A stretch of 64,000 bases of DNA from DASQFQ01 sp963811595 (lineage in GTDB: Bacteria > Actinomycetota > Thermoleophilia > Solirubrobacterales > Solirubrobacteraceae): NCBI GenBank assembly GCA_963811595.1, contig CAWERW010000008.1, positions 62,001 through 126,000 of the forward strand, in the 5' to 3' direction. The notes under the pieces are model-generated. The model saw only the letters and a program-made list of their open reading frames with translations. It did not search any database and had not been told where the DNA came from. Made by a program: the position numbers and the translations under genes. Positions 51,434 through 63,161 of the stretch are shown piece by piece. Positions within the stretch are counted from its first letter, which is position 1, and each line of letters starts with the position of its first letter.

Positions 51434-52911
51434 GCATCGCGGCTGAGCAGGAGCAGACCAGGGACCTGACGCAGCTCGTGCAGGAGCTGCGGGCGGTGGT
51501 CGGGGACGAGTGGGTCTACACGCAGGAGCACCAGCTGCGGACCTACGAGTCGGACGGGCTGCTGCAGTACACGGGCATCCCCGCCGCCGCGGTGCTGCCC
51601 GTGACGGCGGACGAGGTCCAGGCGGTCGTGCGCGCGTGCGCGGCCGCGGAGGTGCCGTTCGTGGCGCGCGGCGCCGGCTCCGGGCTGTCGGGCGGCGCGT
51701 TGCCGGTCGCCGACGGGATCCTGATCGTGCTCTCGCGCATGAAGCGCGTGCTCGACGTCGACCTCGCCAACCAGCGCGTGTGCGTCGAGCCGGGCGTGAC
51801 CAACGTCGAGGTGACCGCCGCGGTCGCGCCGGACTTCTTCTACCCGCCCGATCCGTCGAGCCAGATCGTCTGCACGATCGGCGGCAACCTGGCCGAGAAC
51901 TCGGGCGGCGCGCACTGCTTCAAGTACGGCTTCACCACGAACTACGTGTGCGGGCTCGAGATCGTGCTGCCCGACGGCGAGCTGATCCAGCTCGGCGGCA
52001 AGGAGCTCGACGCGCCCGGCTACGACCTGATGGGCGCGTTCGTGGGCTCCGAGGGCACGCTCGGGATCGCCACCAAGGCGTGGCTGCGCGTCGTCCCCGC
52101 CCCGGAGACGACGAGGACGCTCGTCGCGTTCTTCGACTCCACGAGCGACGCCGGCAAGGTGGTGTCCGAGATCGTGCAGGCGGGCGTCGTGCCGGGCGCG
52201 ATCGAGATGATGGACAAGCTCGCGATCGAGGCGTCCGAGGAGATGGCGCACGCCGGCTACCCGGTCGGGCGCGCGGCCGCGCTGCTCGTCGAGCTCGACG
52301 GCGCCGAGCGCGAGTGCGAGGCGCGCTTCGACGAGGTCGTCGAGATCTGCGAGCGCTGCGGCTCCGACGACATCCGCATCGCCAAGGACGAGGCCGAGCG
52401 CCAGCTGTTCTGGAAGACGCGCAAGGCCGCCTTCCCCGCCATGGGGCGCCTCTCCCCCAACTACTTCGTCCAGGACGGCGTGATCCCGCGCACGAAGCTC
52501 CCGGAGGTGCTCCAGCGCCTCGACGAGCTCTCCGAGGAGTACGGCATGCGGGTCGCCAACGTCTTCCACGCCGGCGACGGCAACCTGCATCCGCTGGTCT
52601 GTTACGACGGCCGCAAGGAGGGCGAGGCCGAGCGGGCCGAGGAGCTGTCGGGCCGGATCCTCGACGTCTGCCTGGAGGCGGGCGGCTCGATCACCGGCGA
52701 GCACGGGGTCGGCGTCGACAAGAAGCGGCACATGCCGAAGATGTTCGACGAGCCCGACCTGGCCGCGTTCCAGCGCCTGCGCTGCTCGTTCGACCCCGCC
52801 GGGCTCGCCAACCCGACCAAGGTGATGCCGACGCCGCGGCTGTGCGGCGAGGTGCCGGGCCCGTACCGGGTCCATCCGCTGGAAGCCGCCGGACTCGCCG
52901 AGAGGTTCTGA
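51430..52911 (+). CDS. glcD: Glycolate oxidase subunit GlcD (FAD)
   Basis: Oxidises glycolate (or D-lactate) to glyoxylate. 493 residues. The FAD_binding_4 domain carries PFVARGAGSGLSGGALPVADG and TIGGNLAENSGGAHCFKYG. The FAD-oxidase C domain has NVFHAGDGNLHPLV, the metal-histidine motif, and SITGEHGVGVDKK. It overlaps lctP and is followed 3 bp later by glcE. Confidence 0.95.
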   Translation: MSIAAEQEQTRDLTQLVQELRAVVGDEWVYTQEHQLRTYESDGLLQYTGIPAAAVLPVTADEVQAVVRACAAAEVPFVARGAGSGLSGGALPVADGILIVLSRMKRVLDVDLANQRVCVEPGVTNVEVTAAVAPDFFYPPDPSSQIVCTIGGNLAENSGGAHCFKYGFTTNYVCGLEIVLPDGELIQLGGKELDAPGYDLMGAFVGSEGTLGIATKAWLRVVPAPETTRTLVAFFDSTSDAGKVVSEIVQAGVVPGAIEMMDKLAIEASEEMAHAGYPVGRAAALLVELDGAERECEARFDEVVEICERCGSDDIRIAKDEAERQLFWKTRKAAFPAMGRLSPNYFVQDGVIPRTKLPEVLQRLDELSEEYGMRVANVFHAGDGNLHPLVCYDGRKEGEAERAEELSGRILDVCLEAGGSITGEHGVGVDKKRHMPKMFDEPDLAAFQRLRCSFDPAGLANPTKVMPTPRLCGEVPGPYRVHPLEAAGLAERF

Positions 52912-52914
52912 GGC

Positions 52915-54078
52915 GTGGCGACGGCGGAAGTCACCACCGAGCGGCCCGGCTCGCCGGAGGAGGCCGCCGAGCTGCTGCGCGCGCTCGGCGAGGCCGGGAG
53001 CGCCGTGCGCCCGCTGGGCGGCGGCACGAAGCGCGACTGGGGCGGCGCCGGCGAGCCCGTCGCCGTCGAGCTGCGCACCGACGGCATGGCCGAGATCCTC
53101 GAGCACAACGAGGGCGACCTGACCGCGGTCCTGCAGCCGGGCGTGCCGCTCGCCGAGGCGCAGGCGACGTTCGCGGAGACCGGCCAGATGCTGGCGCTCG
53201 ACCCGCCGCTCGGCGCCGGCGACGCCGCCACCGTGGGCGGCATGGTCGCGGCCGCCGACTCGGGCCCGCTGCGCCACCGCTACGGCGGCGTGCGCGACCT
53301 CGTGCTCGGCATCACCGTCGCGCTGTCCGACGGCACGCTCGCCAAGGCGGGCAGCAAGGTGATCAAGAACGTCGCGGGCTACGACCTCGGCAAGCTGTTC
53401 ACCGGCTCCTACGGGACGCTGGGGCTGATCGTCAGCGTCACCGTCCGCCTGCACCCGAAGCCGGTCGCCACCGCCACGGCGGTCGGCGCGATCGACGATC
53501 CCGACGCGCTCGCGAAGGCGGTCGAGACGCTGGCCGCGCTGCCGCTCGAGGCCGACTCGCTCGACGCCGCCTGGCGCGAGGGGTCGGGCCGCCTGCTCGC
53601 GCGCTTCGGCGGCGCCACCGCCGCGGATCAGGCCGAGATGACCGCGACCCGGATGCGCGAGGCCGGGCTCGACGGCGTGCAGACGACCGAGGACGACGAG
53701 GAGCTGTGGGCCGCGCTGCGCGCCGGCCAGCGGGCTTCGGACGGCGGCGTGTCGCTGAAGGTCTCCGCCCGCGTCACCGATCTCGCCGCCGCGATCCGCG
53801 CGACGGAGGAGGCGGGCGGCTCGCTCGTCTCGCGCGCCGCCCACGGGCTGTCCTGGATCGCCCTCGACTCCGGCGACCTCGCCCGCCGCGCCACCGCCGT
53901 CCGCACCGCACTCGAGCCCCGCCCGGTCGTGCTGCTCGACGGGCCCGACGGCCTGCGCGCCGACATCGATCCGTGGGGCCCCGTCGAGCCCGGGCCGCTT
54001 GCCGTCATGCAGCGGCTCAAGGAGCGCTTCGACACCGCCCGCATCTTCCGCCCCGGCGCCTACGTAGGAGGCATCTGA
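52915..54078 (+). CDS. glcE: Glycolate oxidase subunit GlcE
   Basis: 387 residues from GTG 52915. A second FAD_binding_4 protein: VRPLGGGTKRDWGGAG, DPPLGAGDAATVGGMVAAADSG, VIKNVAGYDLGKLFTGSYG. It pairs with GlcD. The stop overlaps the glcF ATG. Confidence 0.93.
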   Translation: MATAEVTTERPGSPEEAAELLRALGEAGSAVRPLGGGTKRDWGGAGEPVAVELRTDGMAEILEHNEGDLTAVLQPGVPLAEAQATFAETGQMLALDPPLGAGDAATVGGMVAAADSGPLRHRYGGVRDLVLGITVALSDGTLAKAGSKVIKNVAGYDLGKLFTGSYGTLGLIVSVTVRLHPKPVATATAVGAIDDPDALAKAVETLAALPLEADSLDAAWREGSGRLLARFGGATAADQAEMTATRMREAGLDGVQTTEDDEELWAALRAGQRASDGGVSLKVSARVTDLAAAIRATEEAGGSLVSRAAHGLSWIALDSGDLARRATAVRTALEPRPVVLLDGPDGLRADIDPWGPVEPGPLAVMQRLKERFDTARIFRPGAYVGGI

Positions 54079-55360
54079 TGGATCTGGTGGCCACCGCGTG
54101 GGACGAGCACCACCCGCCCGACCCGGAGCTGATCAAGGACTGCGTGCACTGCGGGTTCTGCCTGCCGACGTGCCCGAGCTACCTGACGTTCGAGGAGGAG
54201 ATGGACTCGCCGCGCGGGCGGATCGTGCTGATGCGCGTCGGCCACGACGAGGCCGCCACGGTCTCCGACGAGATGGTCACGCACTTCGACCGCTGCCTCG
54301 GCTGCATGGCGTGCGTGACGGCGTGCCCGTCGGGCGTCCAGTACGACAAGCTGATCGAGCAGACGCGGCCGCAGCTCGAGCGCAACTTCGACCGGCCGCT
54401 GTGGCAGCGCGCCTGGCGGCGGGCGATCTTCGAGCTCTTCACGCACCCCGGGCGGCTGCGCGCGCTCGTGCCGGTGCTGGCGCTGCAGCAGAAGTCGGGT
54501 CTCAACGACGCGCTCGCGAAGGTGCCGATCCCGAAGCTGCAGTCGCTGCTCGGCCTGGCGCCCGACGTGCCGGCGAGCGCGGCGTTCCGGCAGCTCCCGG
54601 AGGTCACGCCCGCCCGCGGCGAGTCCCGCGGCCGGATCGCGGTCATGCAGGGCTGCATCAACCGCGTGTTCTTCGGCGACGTCAACGCCGCCACCGTGCG
54701 CGTGCTCGCGGCCGAGGGCTTCGAGGTCCACGCGCCGCGCAAGCCGCGCTGCTGCGGCTCGCTGATGATGCACGCCGGCCTCGAGGAGGAGGCGCTGGAG
54801 CTGGCACGCGAGACGATCGCCGCCTACGAGGAGTTCGACGCCGTTGCCATCAACGTCGCCGGCTGCGGCTCGGGCATGAAGGACTACGCGCACCTGCTGG
54901 CCGACGATCCCGAGTGGGGCGAGCGCGCCGCGGCGTTCAGCGCCAAGTGCAAGGACGTGAGCGAGCTGCTGGACGGCGTCGAGCCGCGCGTCGTGCGCCA
55001 CCCGCTCAAGCTCAAGGTCGCCTACCACGACGCCTGCCACCTCGCCCACGCGCAGGGCGTCCGGGAGCCGCCGCGCGAGCTGCTGCGCTCGATCCCCGAG
55101 CTCGAGCTCGTCGAGCCCGACGAGTGGCAGATCTGCTGCGGCTCGGCCGGCATCTACAACCTCGTGCAGCCCGAGGCAGCCGCCGAGCTGGGCAAGCGCA
55201 AGGCGAAGAACCTCGCCGCCACCGAACCGGACGCGATCGCCGCGGGCAACCCGGGGTGCGCACTGCAGATCGCTGGGTACATGGATCGTGAGGTCCCGAT
55301 CTATCACCCGATGACGCTGCTGGACGCGTCGCAGCGCAACCTGCGACCCGAGGAGGTCCG

Positions 55361-55364
<4 letters not shown>
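54078..55364 (+). CDS. glcF: Glycolate oxidase iron-sulfur subunit GlcF
   Basis: 428 residues. Two 4Fe-4S sites: C22-x2-C25-x2-C28-x3-C32 and C73-x2-C76-x2-C79-x3-C83. Two CCG domains follow (PRKPRCCGSLMMHAG; EWQICCGSAGIYN). It passes electrons from GlcD/E to quinone at the membrane. It overlaps the malate synthase gene by ATGA. Confidence 0.95.
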
Positions 55365-56940
<1,576 letters not shown>

Positions 56941-56944
<4 letters not shown>

Positions 56945-57372
56945 GCCAGGAGGGCCTTGAGGGCGGCGAGGTCCGCCTCGAGCTTGCGCTCGAGGTGGGG
57001 CTGGATGACCGGGATCAGGACCCGGCCCTTGAGCCCGCCGCCCTTCGCCTCGACGGACTGGGTGAGGCGGGTGCCGCCGCCCGCGGGCTCGAGCTCGTAG
57101 GTGCTGATGACGTCGATGCCGCGGATCTCGCTGCGGCTCTCGGCGCCGCGCGGCGGGTCGTAGGCGGTGACCTCGATCTCGGCGTCGATGTGCTGGCCCG
57201 AGACCTCGAGCTGCTGGCGGAAGCGCGAGCCGGCGCGCAGCGGGCCGTCGTCGAGCCGCTCGTAGCCGTCGAGGCCGGTCGTCCACTGCTTGACGAGCTC
57301 GGGCTCGAAGAGGTACGGGAAGACCTCCTCGGGCGGCTTGGCGATGTCGGCGGAGAGCGCGGTCCGGGCCAT
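56941..57372 (-). CDS. SRPBCC-family polyketide-cyclase/CoxG-like protein
   Basis: 143 residues from ATG 57372. START-like: MARTALSADIAKPPEEVFPYLF, GSRFRQQLEVSGQHIDAEIEVTAYDPP, TYELEPAGGGTRLTQSV. It would bind a small hydrophobic ligand. It shares its stop region with malate synthase in a convergent overlap. Confidence 0.85.
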
Positions 57373-57387
57373 CGGCGGCGAGCCTAG

Positions 57388-58674
57388 CTAGAAGTCGCCG
57401 CCGCCGAAGTCCCCGCCGCCGCCGAAGTCTCCGCCGCCGAATCCGCCGCCGCCGAAGTCGCCGCCCCCGAAGCTGTCACCCGTGCCGGCGCCGCCGGAGG
57501 GATCGTGGCCCCAGCTCGAGCCGCCGATCATCGAGCCGATGAAGAGGCCGGGCAGGAGCCCTCCGCCGTAGAAGCCGCCCATGTACGGCGCGTAGGCCGG
57601 GCCGGCGTTCCAGTACGGCACGCGCCGGCCGCCGACGGTGACCTCGCGCGGGTCGGGGTCCTCCCCGCGCTCGACGCGCTGGGCGTCGGCCTCGCAGGCC
57701 GGCACCATGCGCGCCTCGCCGAACGGCGGCGACCACTCGACCTCACGCGACGACGGGCCGTGCCGGGGATCGAAGAAGCACGGCGCGGTGCGCTCGGGCG
57801 GCTCGCGGCCGTCGAGGCGTGCGCGCGCGCACGCCATCCGCCAGCGGCCCTCCTCGGCCGCCTGGCCGACCGGCTCGAGGTCCTGCGGCGTGGTTGCGCG
57901 GTCGACGTCGCGCGAGGCGTCCTCGTAGGCGCCCAGCGCCTTCTCGTAGTCGCGCGCGGCCTCCTCGGGCATGCCGGCCAGCTGGACGTCGGAGTCGAGC
58001 TCGCGGATCTCCTCGCCGAGCTCGACGACATCCTCGCGCACGTTGTCGCGCGCCTCGGCGAACTGCGCCGCCTGCTCGCGCCGCTGCCGCCGTATGCCGG
58101 TGGTGACGACCAGGCCGATGCCGCCGATGACCAGCACGAGGAAGGCGAGCGGGACGAGCCCGATGCCGCCGCCACCGCCCTGGCTGTCCTCGACCGCGGT
58201 GTCGGCGCCGGCCTTGATCTCGCCCATGCGGTCGGTGAAGTCGAGCAGGATCGCCGGCAGGCCGTCATCGCGGTTGGCCTTGAGCGCCTCGTTCATCGCC
58301 TTGGCGGTCTCGCCCTCGGGCGCGGCGGTCTCGGTGCTGCCGGCGCGCACCGAGCGACCGGCGACCAGCACGTAGGTGCCGCTCCGGCCCACGCCGCGGC
58401 CCATCTCGGTCAGCGCCTCGCCGATCGAGCCGCCCGCCTCGTTGACGACGCTGCGCGGCATGACCGCGACGTACATCGGCCCGGCGTCGCGGTCGGTGAT
58501 GCGGGTGCGGAGCGCCTCGGCCTCGCTCTGGGTCAGCGTGGGCGACGCGTCGGGATCGACGTAGACCGGGTCGCTCTTGAGCGCCTCCGCGGCGGCGTCG
58601 AGATCGCTCTGGGCGGCAGCGGGCGCCGCGAGCGCCAGGAGCAGGACCGCGACGAGCAGGACGAGCCGGCGCAT
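57388..58674 (-). CDS. Secreted TPM-like protein with Gly-rich C-terminal tail
   Basis: 428 residues from ATG 58674. A signal peptide covers 1-21, a TPM-like domain about 25-170, and a membrane segment about 174-198. A charged coil (QRREQAAQFAEARDN) and a soluble part follow. The last 30 residues are almost only Gly, Phe and Asp in repeats of FGGGD. TPM domains occur in phosphatases and photosystem-repair factors; the role here is unknown. The tail repeats are coded by GC-rich near-identical 12-15 bp units. Confidence 0.78.
   Translation of the reverse strand: MRRLVLLVAVLLLALAAPAAAQSDLDAAAEALKSDPVYVDPDASPTLTQSEAEALRTRITDRDAGPMYVAVMPRSVVNEAGGSIGEALTEMGRGVGRSGTYVLVAGRSVRAGSTETAAPEGETAKAMNEALKANRDDGLPAILLDFTDRMGEIKAGADTAVEDSQGGGGGIGLVPLAFLVLVIGGIGLVVTTGIRRQRREQAAQFAEARDNVREDVVELGEEIRELDSDVQLAGMPEEAARDYEKALGAYEDASRDVDRATTPQDLEPVGQAAEEGRWRMACARARLDGREPPERTAPCFFDPRHGPSSREVEWSPPFGEARMVPACEADAQRVERGEDPDPREVTVGGRRVPYWNAGPAYAPYMGGFYGGGLLPGLFIGSMIGGSSWGHDPSGGAGTGDSFGGGDFGGGGFGGGDFGGGGDFGGGDF
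57389..57475 (-). repeat. Gly-Phe-Asp tail repeats
   Basis: Successive units coding FGGGD and FGGGG, with GAAGTCGCC/GCCGCC pieces recurring at 12-18 bp steps. Such slippage-prone DNA could vary in length between strains. Confidence 0.6.
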
Positions 58675-58678
58675 GGCG

Positions 58679-59419
58679 CTACCCGCCGGCGGGGTTCGGC
58701 CCGCGCACGGGCCGCAGCGGCAGGACGTCGGCACGCGGCTCACCCGACTGCCCGCGCGCCTCGTCGAGGTCGCGTTCGAGCTCCGCGATCCGCTTGGAGA
58801 GCGCCTTCAGCGCGTCGGCGATCGGGTCGGGCAGGTGGACCCAGTCTGCGTCGGGCCCCTCGGGCTTGCGGCCCTCGACCCGCACCGGGTGGCCGGGGTT
58901 GCCGACCACGGTGGAGTTCGGCGGCACGTCGTGGACGACGACGGCGTTGGCGCCGATCTTGGCGCCGTGGCCGATCCGGATCGGGCCGAGCAGCTTCGCG
59001 CCCGAGCCGATCGTGACGTTGTCCTCGACCGTCGGGTGGCGCTTGCCGGCCGCGAAGCCGGTGCCGCCGAGCGTCACGCCCTGGTAGAGCGTCACGTTCT
59101 CGCCGATCTCGGCGGTCTCGCCGATCACGACGCCCATGCCGTGGTCGATGAACAGGCCGTCGCCGATCTCGGCGCAGGGATGGATCTCGATCCCGGTCAC
59201 GGCGCGCGCGCCCGCCGACAGCGCGCGCGGGGCGAGCGGGACGCCCGCCTCGTCGAGCGCGTGCGCGACGCGGTGCGACAGCAGCGCGTGGACGCCGGGC
59301 CACATGGCGAGGATCTCGAGCGGCGAGACGCCGCGCGCGGCCGGATCGCGCTCGTGGGCGGCGGCGATGTCGCGCCGGAGCTCGCCGAGCACCCGGGCTG
59401 CGGTCCGGATCCCGATCAT
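58679..59419 (-). CDS. cysE: Serine O-acetyltransferase
   Basis: Makes O-acetylserine. 246 residues. A left-handed beta-helix follows about residue 75: EIHPCAEIGDGLFIDHGMGVVIGETAEIGENVTL (in pieces), then GTGFAAGKRHPTVEDNV, with the catalytic Asp-His pair in IDHGMG. The C-terminal coiled coil (ALKALSKRIAELERDLDEA) is unusual for this length. It is the downstream end of the sulfur block. Confidence 0.94.
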   Translation of the reverse strand: MIGIRTAARVLGELRRDIAAAHERDPAARGVSPLEILAMWPGVHALLSHRVAHALDEAGVPLAPRALSAGARAVTGIEIHPCAEIGDGLFIDHGMGVVIGETAEIGENVTLYQGVTLGGTGFAAGKRHPTVEDNVTIGSGAKLLGPIRIGHGAKIGANAVVVHDVPPNSTVVGNPGHPVRVEGRKPEGPDADWVHLPDPIADALKALSKRIAELERDLDEARGQSGEPRADVLPLRPVRGPNPAGG

Positions 59420-59422
59420 GCG

Positions 59423-60256
59423 CTACAGCGTGGCACAGTCCGCGCAGCTCTCCCGGCGGGAGGTGCTGACGCGCAGGAACGTGTGGTCGTGGAGGTCGAC
59501 CTGGAGGAAGGCGTCGAGCAGCGCGCCGTCCAGGCCGGCGAGCAGCTTCAGCGCCTCGAGCGCCTGCAGGGAGCCGATCACGCCCGCCGCCGGGCCGAGC
59601 ACGCCGGCCTGGGCACACGTCGGGGCGGACGGCGGCGGCTCGGGGAACGCGCAGCGGTAGCAGGCGGATTCGCCGGGCCGGATCGACATCACGAGCCCGG
59701 CGAGCCCGAGCACGCCGCCCTCGACCAGCGGGATGCGCGCGGCGCAGCAGGCGGCGTTGACCTCGTAGCGCGTCTCGAAGGAGTCGCTGCAGTCGACGAC
59801 GAGGTCGGCGCCCTCGAGCATGGCCGGGTTGAAGCGGGCCTGGTAGGGCTCGACGAGGACGTCGGGGTTGAGGTAGCGCAGCTTCACGGCCGCGCTCTGG
59901 GCCTTGGCGGCGCCGAGGTCGGGCGTGAAGTGCAGCGGCTGGCGGTGGAGGTTGGAGAGCTCGACGGTGTCGGAGTCGACGATCCCGAGCTGCCCCACGC
60001 CCGCGCCTGCCAGGTAGGCCGCCACCGGCGAGCCGAGCGCCCCGGCGCCGACGACGAGGACGCTCGCGTCGTGGAGCGCGAGCTGCGCCGCCTCGCTCCA
60101 CTCGGGCAGGACGAGCTGGCGCGAGTAGCGCTCGACGTCGGGCTCGCCCAGCGAGGCGGGCGCCGCCTCCTCCGGCGGCAGCTGCTGCGGCCCCGCCACC
60201 TCGGCGGCGGACCGCATGATCCCGCGGAAGAACGCCCGCCGGTCCTCGCCGCTCAC
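59423..60256 (-). CDS. ThiF/MoeB-type adenylyltransferase (E1-like), no rhodanese domain
   Basis: 277 residues from GTG 60256, overlapping the TusA-like stop by GTGA. ATP site GAGALGSPVAAYLAGAGVG (70 on), then SNLHRQ, DCSDSFETRY, and zinc Cys pairs CYRC and CADC. APTCAQAGVLGP carries a candidate catalytic Cys. It activates the Gly-Gly end of ubiquitin-like sulfur carriers, but no MoaD/ThiS/CysO carrier is seen in the window. About 40 extra residues lie before RYSRQL. Confidence 0.9.
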   Translation of the reverse strand: MSGEDRRAFFRGIMRSAAEVAGPQQLPPEEAAPASLGEPDVERYSRQLVLPEWSEAAQLALHDASVLVVGAGALGSPVAAYLAGAGVGQLGIVDSDTVELSNLHRQPLHFTPDLGAAKAQSAAVKLRYLNPDVLVEPYQARFNPAMLEGADLVVDCSDSFETRYEVNAACCAARIPLVEGGVLGLAGLVMSIRPGESACYRCAFPEPPPSAPTCAQAGVLGPAAGVIGSLQALEALKLLAGLDGALLDAFLQVDLHDHTFLRVSTSRRESCADCATL

Positions 60257-60462
60257 CGGCGCACGATCCTCACGCGCGACCCCTCCACGCTGACCTCGTG
60301 CCCGGCCTCGGCGGCCGAGCGGGGCACGTTCTCGAGCGCCTCCCCCGGGTTGCACGCGACCACGAGCTCCTCGCCCGGCTGCAGGCGCTCGAGCGCGAGC
60401 TTGGTCCGCACCCAGGTCAGCGGGCAGGTGACGTCGGTGACGTCGAGCGCGTGCGCGGCCAC
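60253..60462 (-). CDS. TusA/SirA-like sulfur-relay protein
   Basis: 69 residues from GTG 60462. The fold-defining CP motif is DVTCPLTWVRTKLALE, with Cys13 as likely persulfide carrier, and VACNPGEALENVPRSAAEAGHEV follows. TusA-type proteins pass sulfur to partner proteins. It lies between the E1-like gene and the esterase, in an operon with cysE and cysM. Confidence 0.88.
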   Translation of the reverse strand: MAAHALDVTDVTCPLTWVRTKLALERLQPGEELVVACNPGEALENVPRSAAEAGHEVSVEGSRVRIVRR

Positions 60463-60466
60463 CGGG

Positions 60467-61510
60467 TCACCGTAGCGCCAGCACGAGCTCGCGGATCGCG
60501 CCCGGGTAGCGGTACGTGATGCCGCCGTGCTTGCCGTCGAACAGCTCGAGCGAATACTCCACGCCGAGCTTGTCGAGCTCCGCGCCGAACGCCTGCGCGC
60601 CGAGGTCGAGGAACCACTCGTCGGCCTTGCCGGCGTCGAGGTAGACGCGGCGCATCGAGCGCAGCGCGTCGGCGTGGCGCGGCGCCATCCGCACCGGGTC
60701 CCAGTCGAGCCACTGCGCCCATACGTCGTCGATCAGCCGGCCGCTCTCGACCTCGAACGGCAGCAGCGGCTTGCCGGGCCGCTCCGGGTCGGGCGAGTAG
60801 GCCGCCGCGTAACCGAGGATGTCGAAGTTCTCGAAGCGCTCCATGTCGAGGCGGCCGCTGGCCTGCCGCTCCTCCCAGAAGCGCTCGATCGAGCCGTCGA
60901 AGTCGTCGCGCAGCTTGCGCGCGAGCTGCGGGAAGTTCGGCAGGTAGCAGCACTCGAACAGCGCGTCCCCCGCGTGTGAGGCGAGCGCGCCGAACACGTC
61001 GGGCCGCAGCATCGGGACCACCATCGCGCCGTAGCCGCCCGAGGACTTGCCCGTCAGCCCGCGGTGCGCGGCGCCCGGCAGCGTCGGGTAGCGGCCGTCG
61101 ACGAACGGGACGACCTCGTCGCACAGGTAGTCGAGGTACTGGCCGGTGCCGGCCGAGTTGAGGAACTGCGAGCCGCCCCAGGTGGTCCAGGCGTCGACGA
61201 ACACGAGCGTGGCGGGCGGGCAGTCGCCGCTCGCGAACAGCTCGTCGACGCGCTCGATCATCGTCGCCTCGAACGGGAAGCGGTTCGTCCACATGTCGAC
61301 TTGGCCGAGGAAGCCCATGATCACGTAGACCGTCGGCACCGGGTCGTCGCCCGCGCCGGGCGCGCGGTAGACCCACAGCGGCCGCGTCGCGGGGTCGCCG
61401 AGCGGATTGCCGGCCAGCCGCTCGGACTCGACCACGAGCCGGTCGAGCGTGCCCCGCAGCGGGCGCTCCCACGGCGCCCCGGCGGGCCCGGGCGCCTCGC
61501 GCAGGGCCAT
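60467..61510 (-). CDS. Esterase (alpha/beta hydrolase, esterase-D like)
   Basis: 347 residues from ATG 61510. The nucleophile elbow is GKSSGGYGAM, with PTVYVIMGFLGQVDMW and an oxyanion loop. Asp and His follow near the end (DAGKADEWFLD; DGKHGGITYRYP). EstD-like relatives cleave thioesters such as S-formylglutathione, which fits a sulfur cluster, but the substrate is unknown. Its ATG follows the cysM stop directly. Confidence 0.85.
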   Translation of the reverse strand: MALREAPGPAGAPWERPLRGTLDRLVVESERLAGNPLGDPATRPLWVYRAPGAGDDPVPTVYVIMGFLGQVDMWTNRFPFEATMIERVDELFASGDCPPATLVFVDAWTTWGGSQFLNSAGTGQYLDYLCDEVVPFVDGRYPTLPGAAHRGLTGKSSGGYGAMVVPMLRPDVFGALASHAGDALFECCYLPNFPQLARKLRDDFDGSIERFWEERQASGRLDMERFENFDILGYAAAYSPDPERPGKPLLPFEVESGRLIDDVWAQWLDWDPVRMAPRHADALRSMRRVYLDAGKADEWFLDLGAQAFGAELDKLGVEYSLELFDGKHGGITYRYPGAIRELVLALR

Positions 61511-62449
<939 letters not shown>

Positions 62450-62457
62450 TCCCTCAC

Positions 62458-62463
62458 AGGGTA
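62458..62463 (-). promoter_or_regulatory. -10-like hexamer for the cysM operon
   Basis: TACCCT on the minus strand with an 8-nt gap to ATG 62449. Confidence 0.42.
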
Positions 62464-62487
62464 ATGGCGGGGGCGGGTGGGGACGGG

Positions 62488-62610
62488 TTAACGGCTGTGG
62501 TGCGCGACCTGCGGCTGCGGCGAGCCCTCGTGGGCGTCGCTGACGGCAGCGGGGATGACGAGCAGCGTGACGCCGACTGCCAGCAGGATGCGGCGGATGT
62601 TGCGGGACAT
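62488..62610 (-). CDS. Possible 40-residue secreted peptide
   Basis: ATG 62610 to stop 62488. MSRNIRRILLAVGVTLLVIP is a signal-like basic start plus hydrophobic core, and the cleaved part would be about 15 residues rich in His and Gln. GGAAGG lies about 12 nt upstream. The peptide is too short to assign a role. Confidence 0.5.
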   Translation of the reverse strand: MSRNIRRILLAVGVTLLVIPAAVSDAHEGSPQPQVAHHSR

Positions 62611-62677
62611 GGGAGATGGCCTTCCGTGGTTTGCCTGGAGCGTGCTTGCCCTCTTGGCATCGGCCGCTCGCGAAAGC

Positions 62678-62706
62678 TTCCGACCCGGTGCAGACGGACG
62701 TACGAT
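62678..62706 (+). promoter_or_regulatory. Promoter for the VOC gene
   Basis: TTCCGA (62678-62683), a 17-bp spacer and TACGAT (62701-62706), with a 6-nt gap to ATG 62713. It is the best -35/-10 pair I saw. Confidence 0.55.
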
Positions 62707-62712
62707 GCGGGC

Positions 62713-63141
62713 ATGGCTCGCGCCCGCCTGGTGGGGATCAACCACGTGGCGCTCGAGGTCGGCGATCTCGACGCCGCGCTGGACCTCTACGGGCGCCTGT
62801 TCGACCTGCGGCTGCGCGGCCGCGTGCCGGGGATGGCGTTCGTCGACATGGGCGACCAGTTCCTCGCGCTGGCCGAGGGCTCGCGGCGCGGGCCGGACGG
62901 CGAGCGCCACTTCGGGCTCGTGGTCGACGACCGCGACGCGGTGCGGGCCGCGCTCGTGGAGGCGGGGCTGCGGCCGCACGGCAACCTGCGCTTCACCGAC
63001 CCGTGGGGCAACGAGATCGAGGTCGTCGAGTACGGCGACATCCAGTTCACCAAGGACGAGCGCGTGCTGCGCGGGATGGGGCTGTCGCTGGAGAAGACCG
63101 AGGACGCGCGGGCGGAGCTGCGCGAGAAGGGGCTGCTCTGA
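62713..63141 (+). CDS. VOC-family (glyoxalase/bleomycin-resistance fold) protein
   Basis: 142 residues from ATG 62713. INHVALEVGDLDAALDLYGRLF and the metal-site pieces HFGLVVDDRD and FTDPWGNEIEVVEY mark the fold. It is a single VOC unit, so it would act as a dimer. The function is unknown. Confidence 0.88.
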   Translation: MARARLVGINHVALEVGDLDAALDLYGRLFDLRLRGRVPGMAFVDMGDQFLALAEGSRRGPDGERHFGLVVDDRDAVRAALVEAGLRPHGNLRFTDPWGNEIEVVEYGDIQFTKDERVLRGMGLSLEKTEDARAELREKGLL

Positions 63142-63161
63142 GAGGTATCGTCGGCGAGCCG

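Noticed and set aside
57389..57475. CRISPR-like repeats in the Gly-rich tail region
   Set aside because: The units code in frame for Gly, Phe and Asp and have no unique spacers or leader.
62611..62712. Cyclic-di-GMP riboswitch before the secreted peptide
   Set aside because: Only the GGCAAAC-type pieces match. The expected second half and the P1 stem are not seen, and the gap to the start codon is too short.
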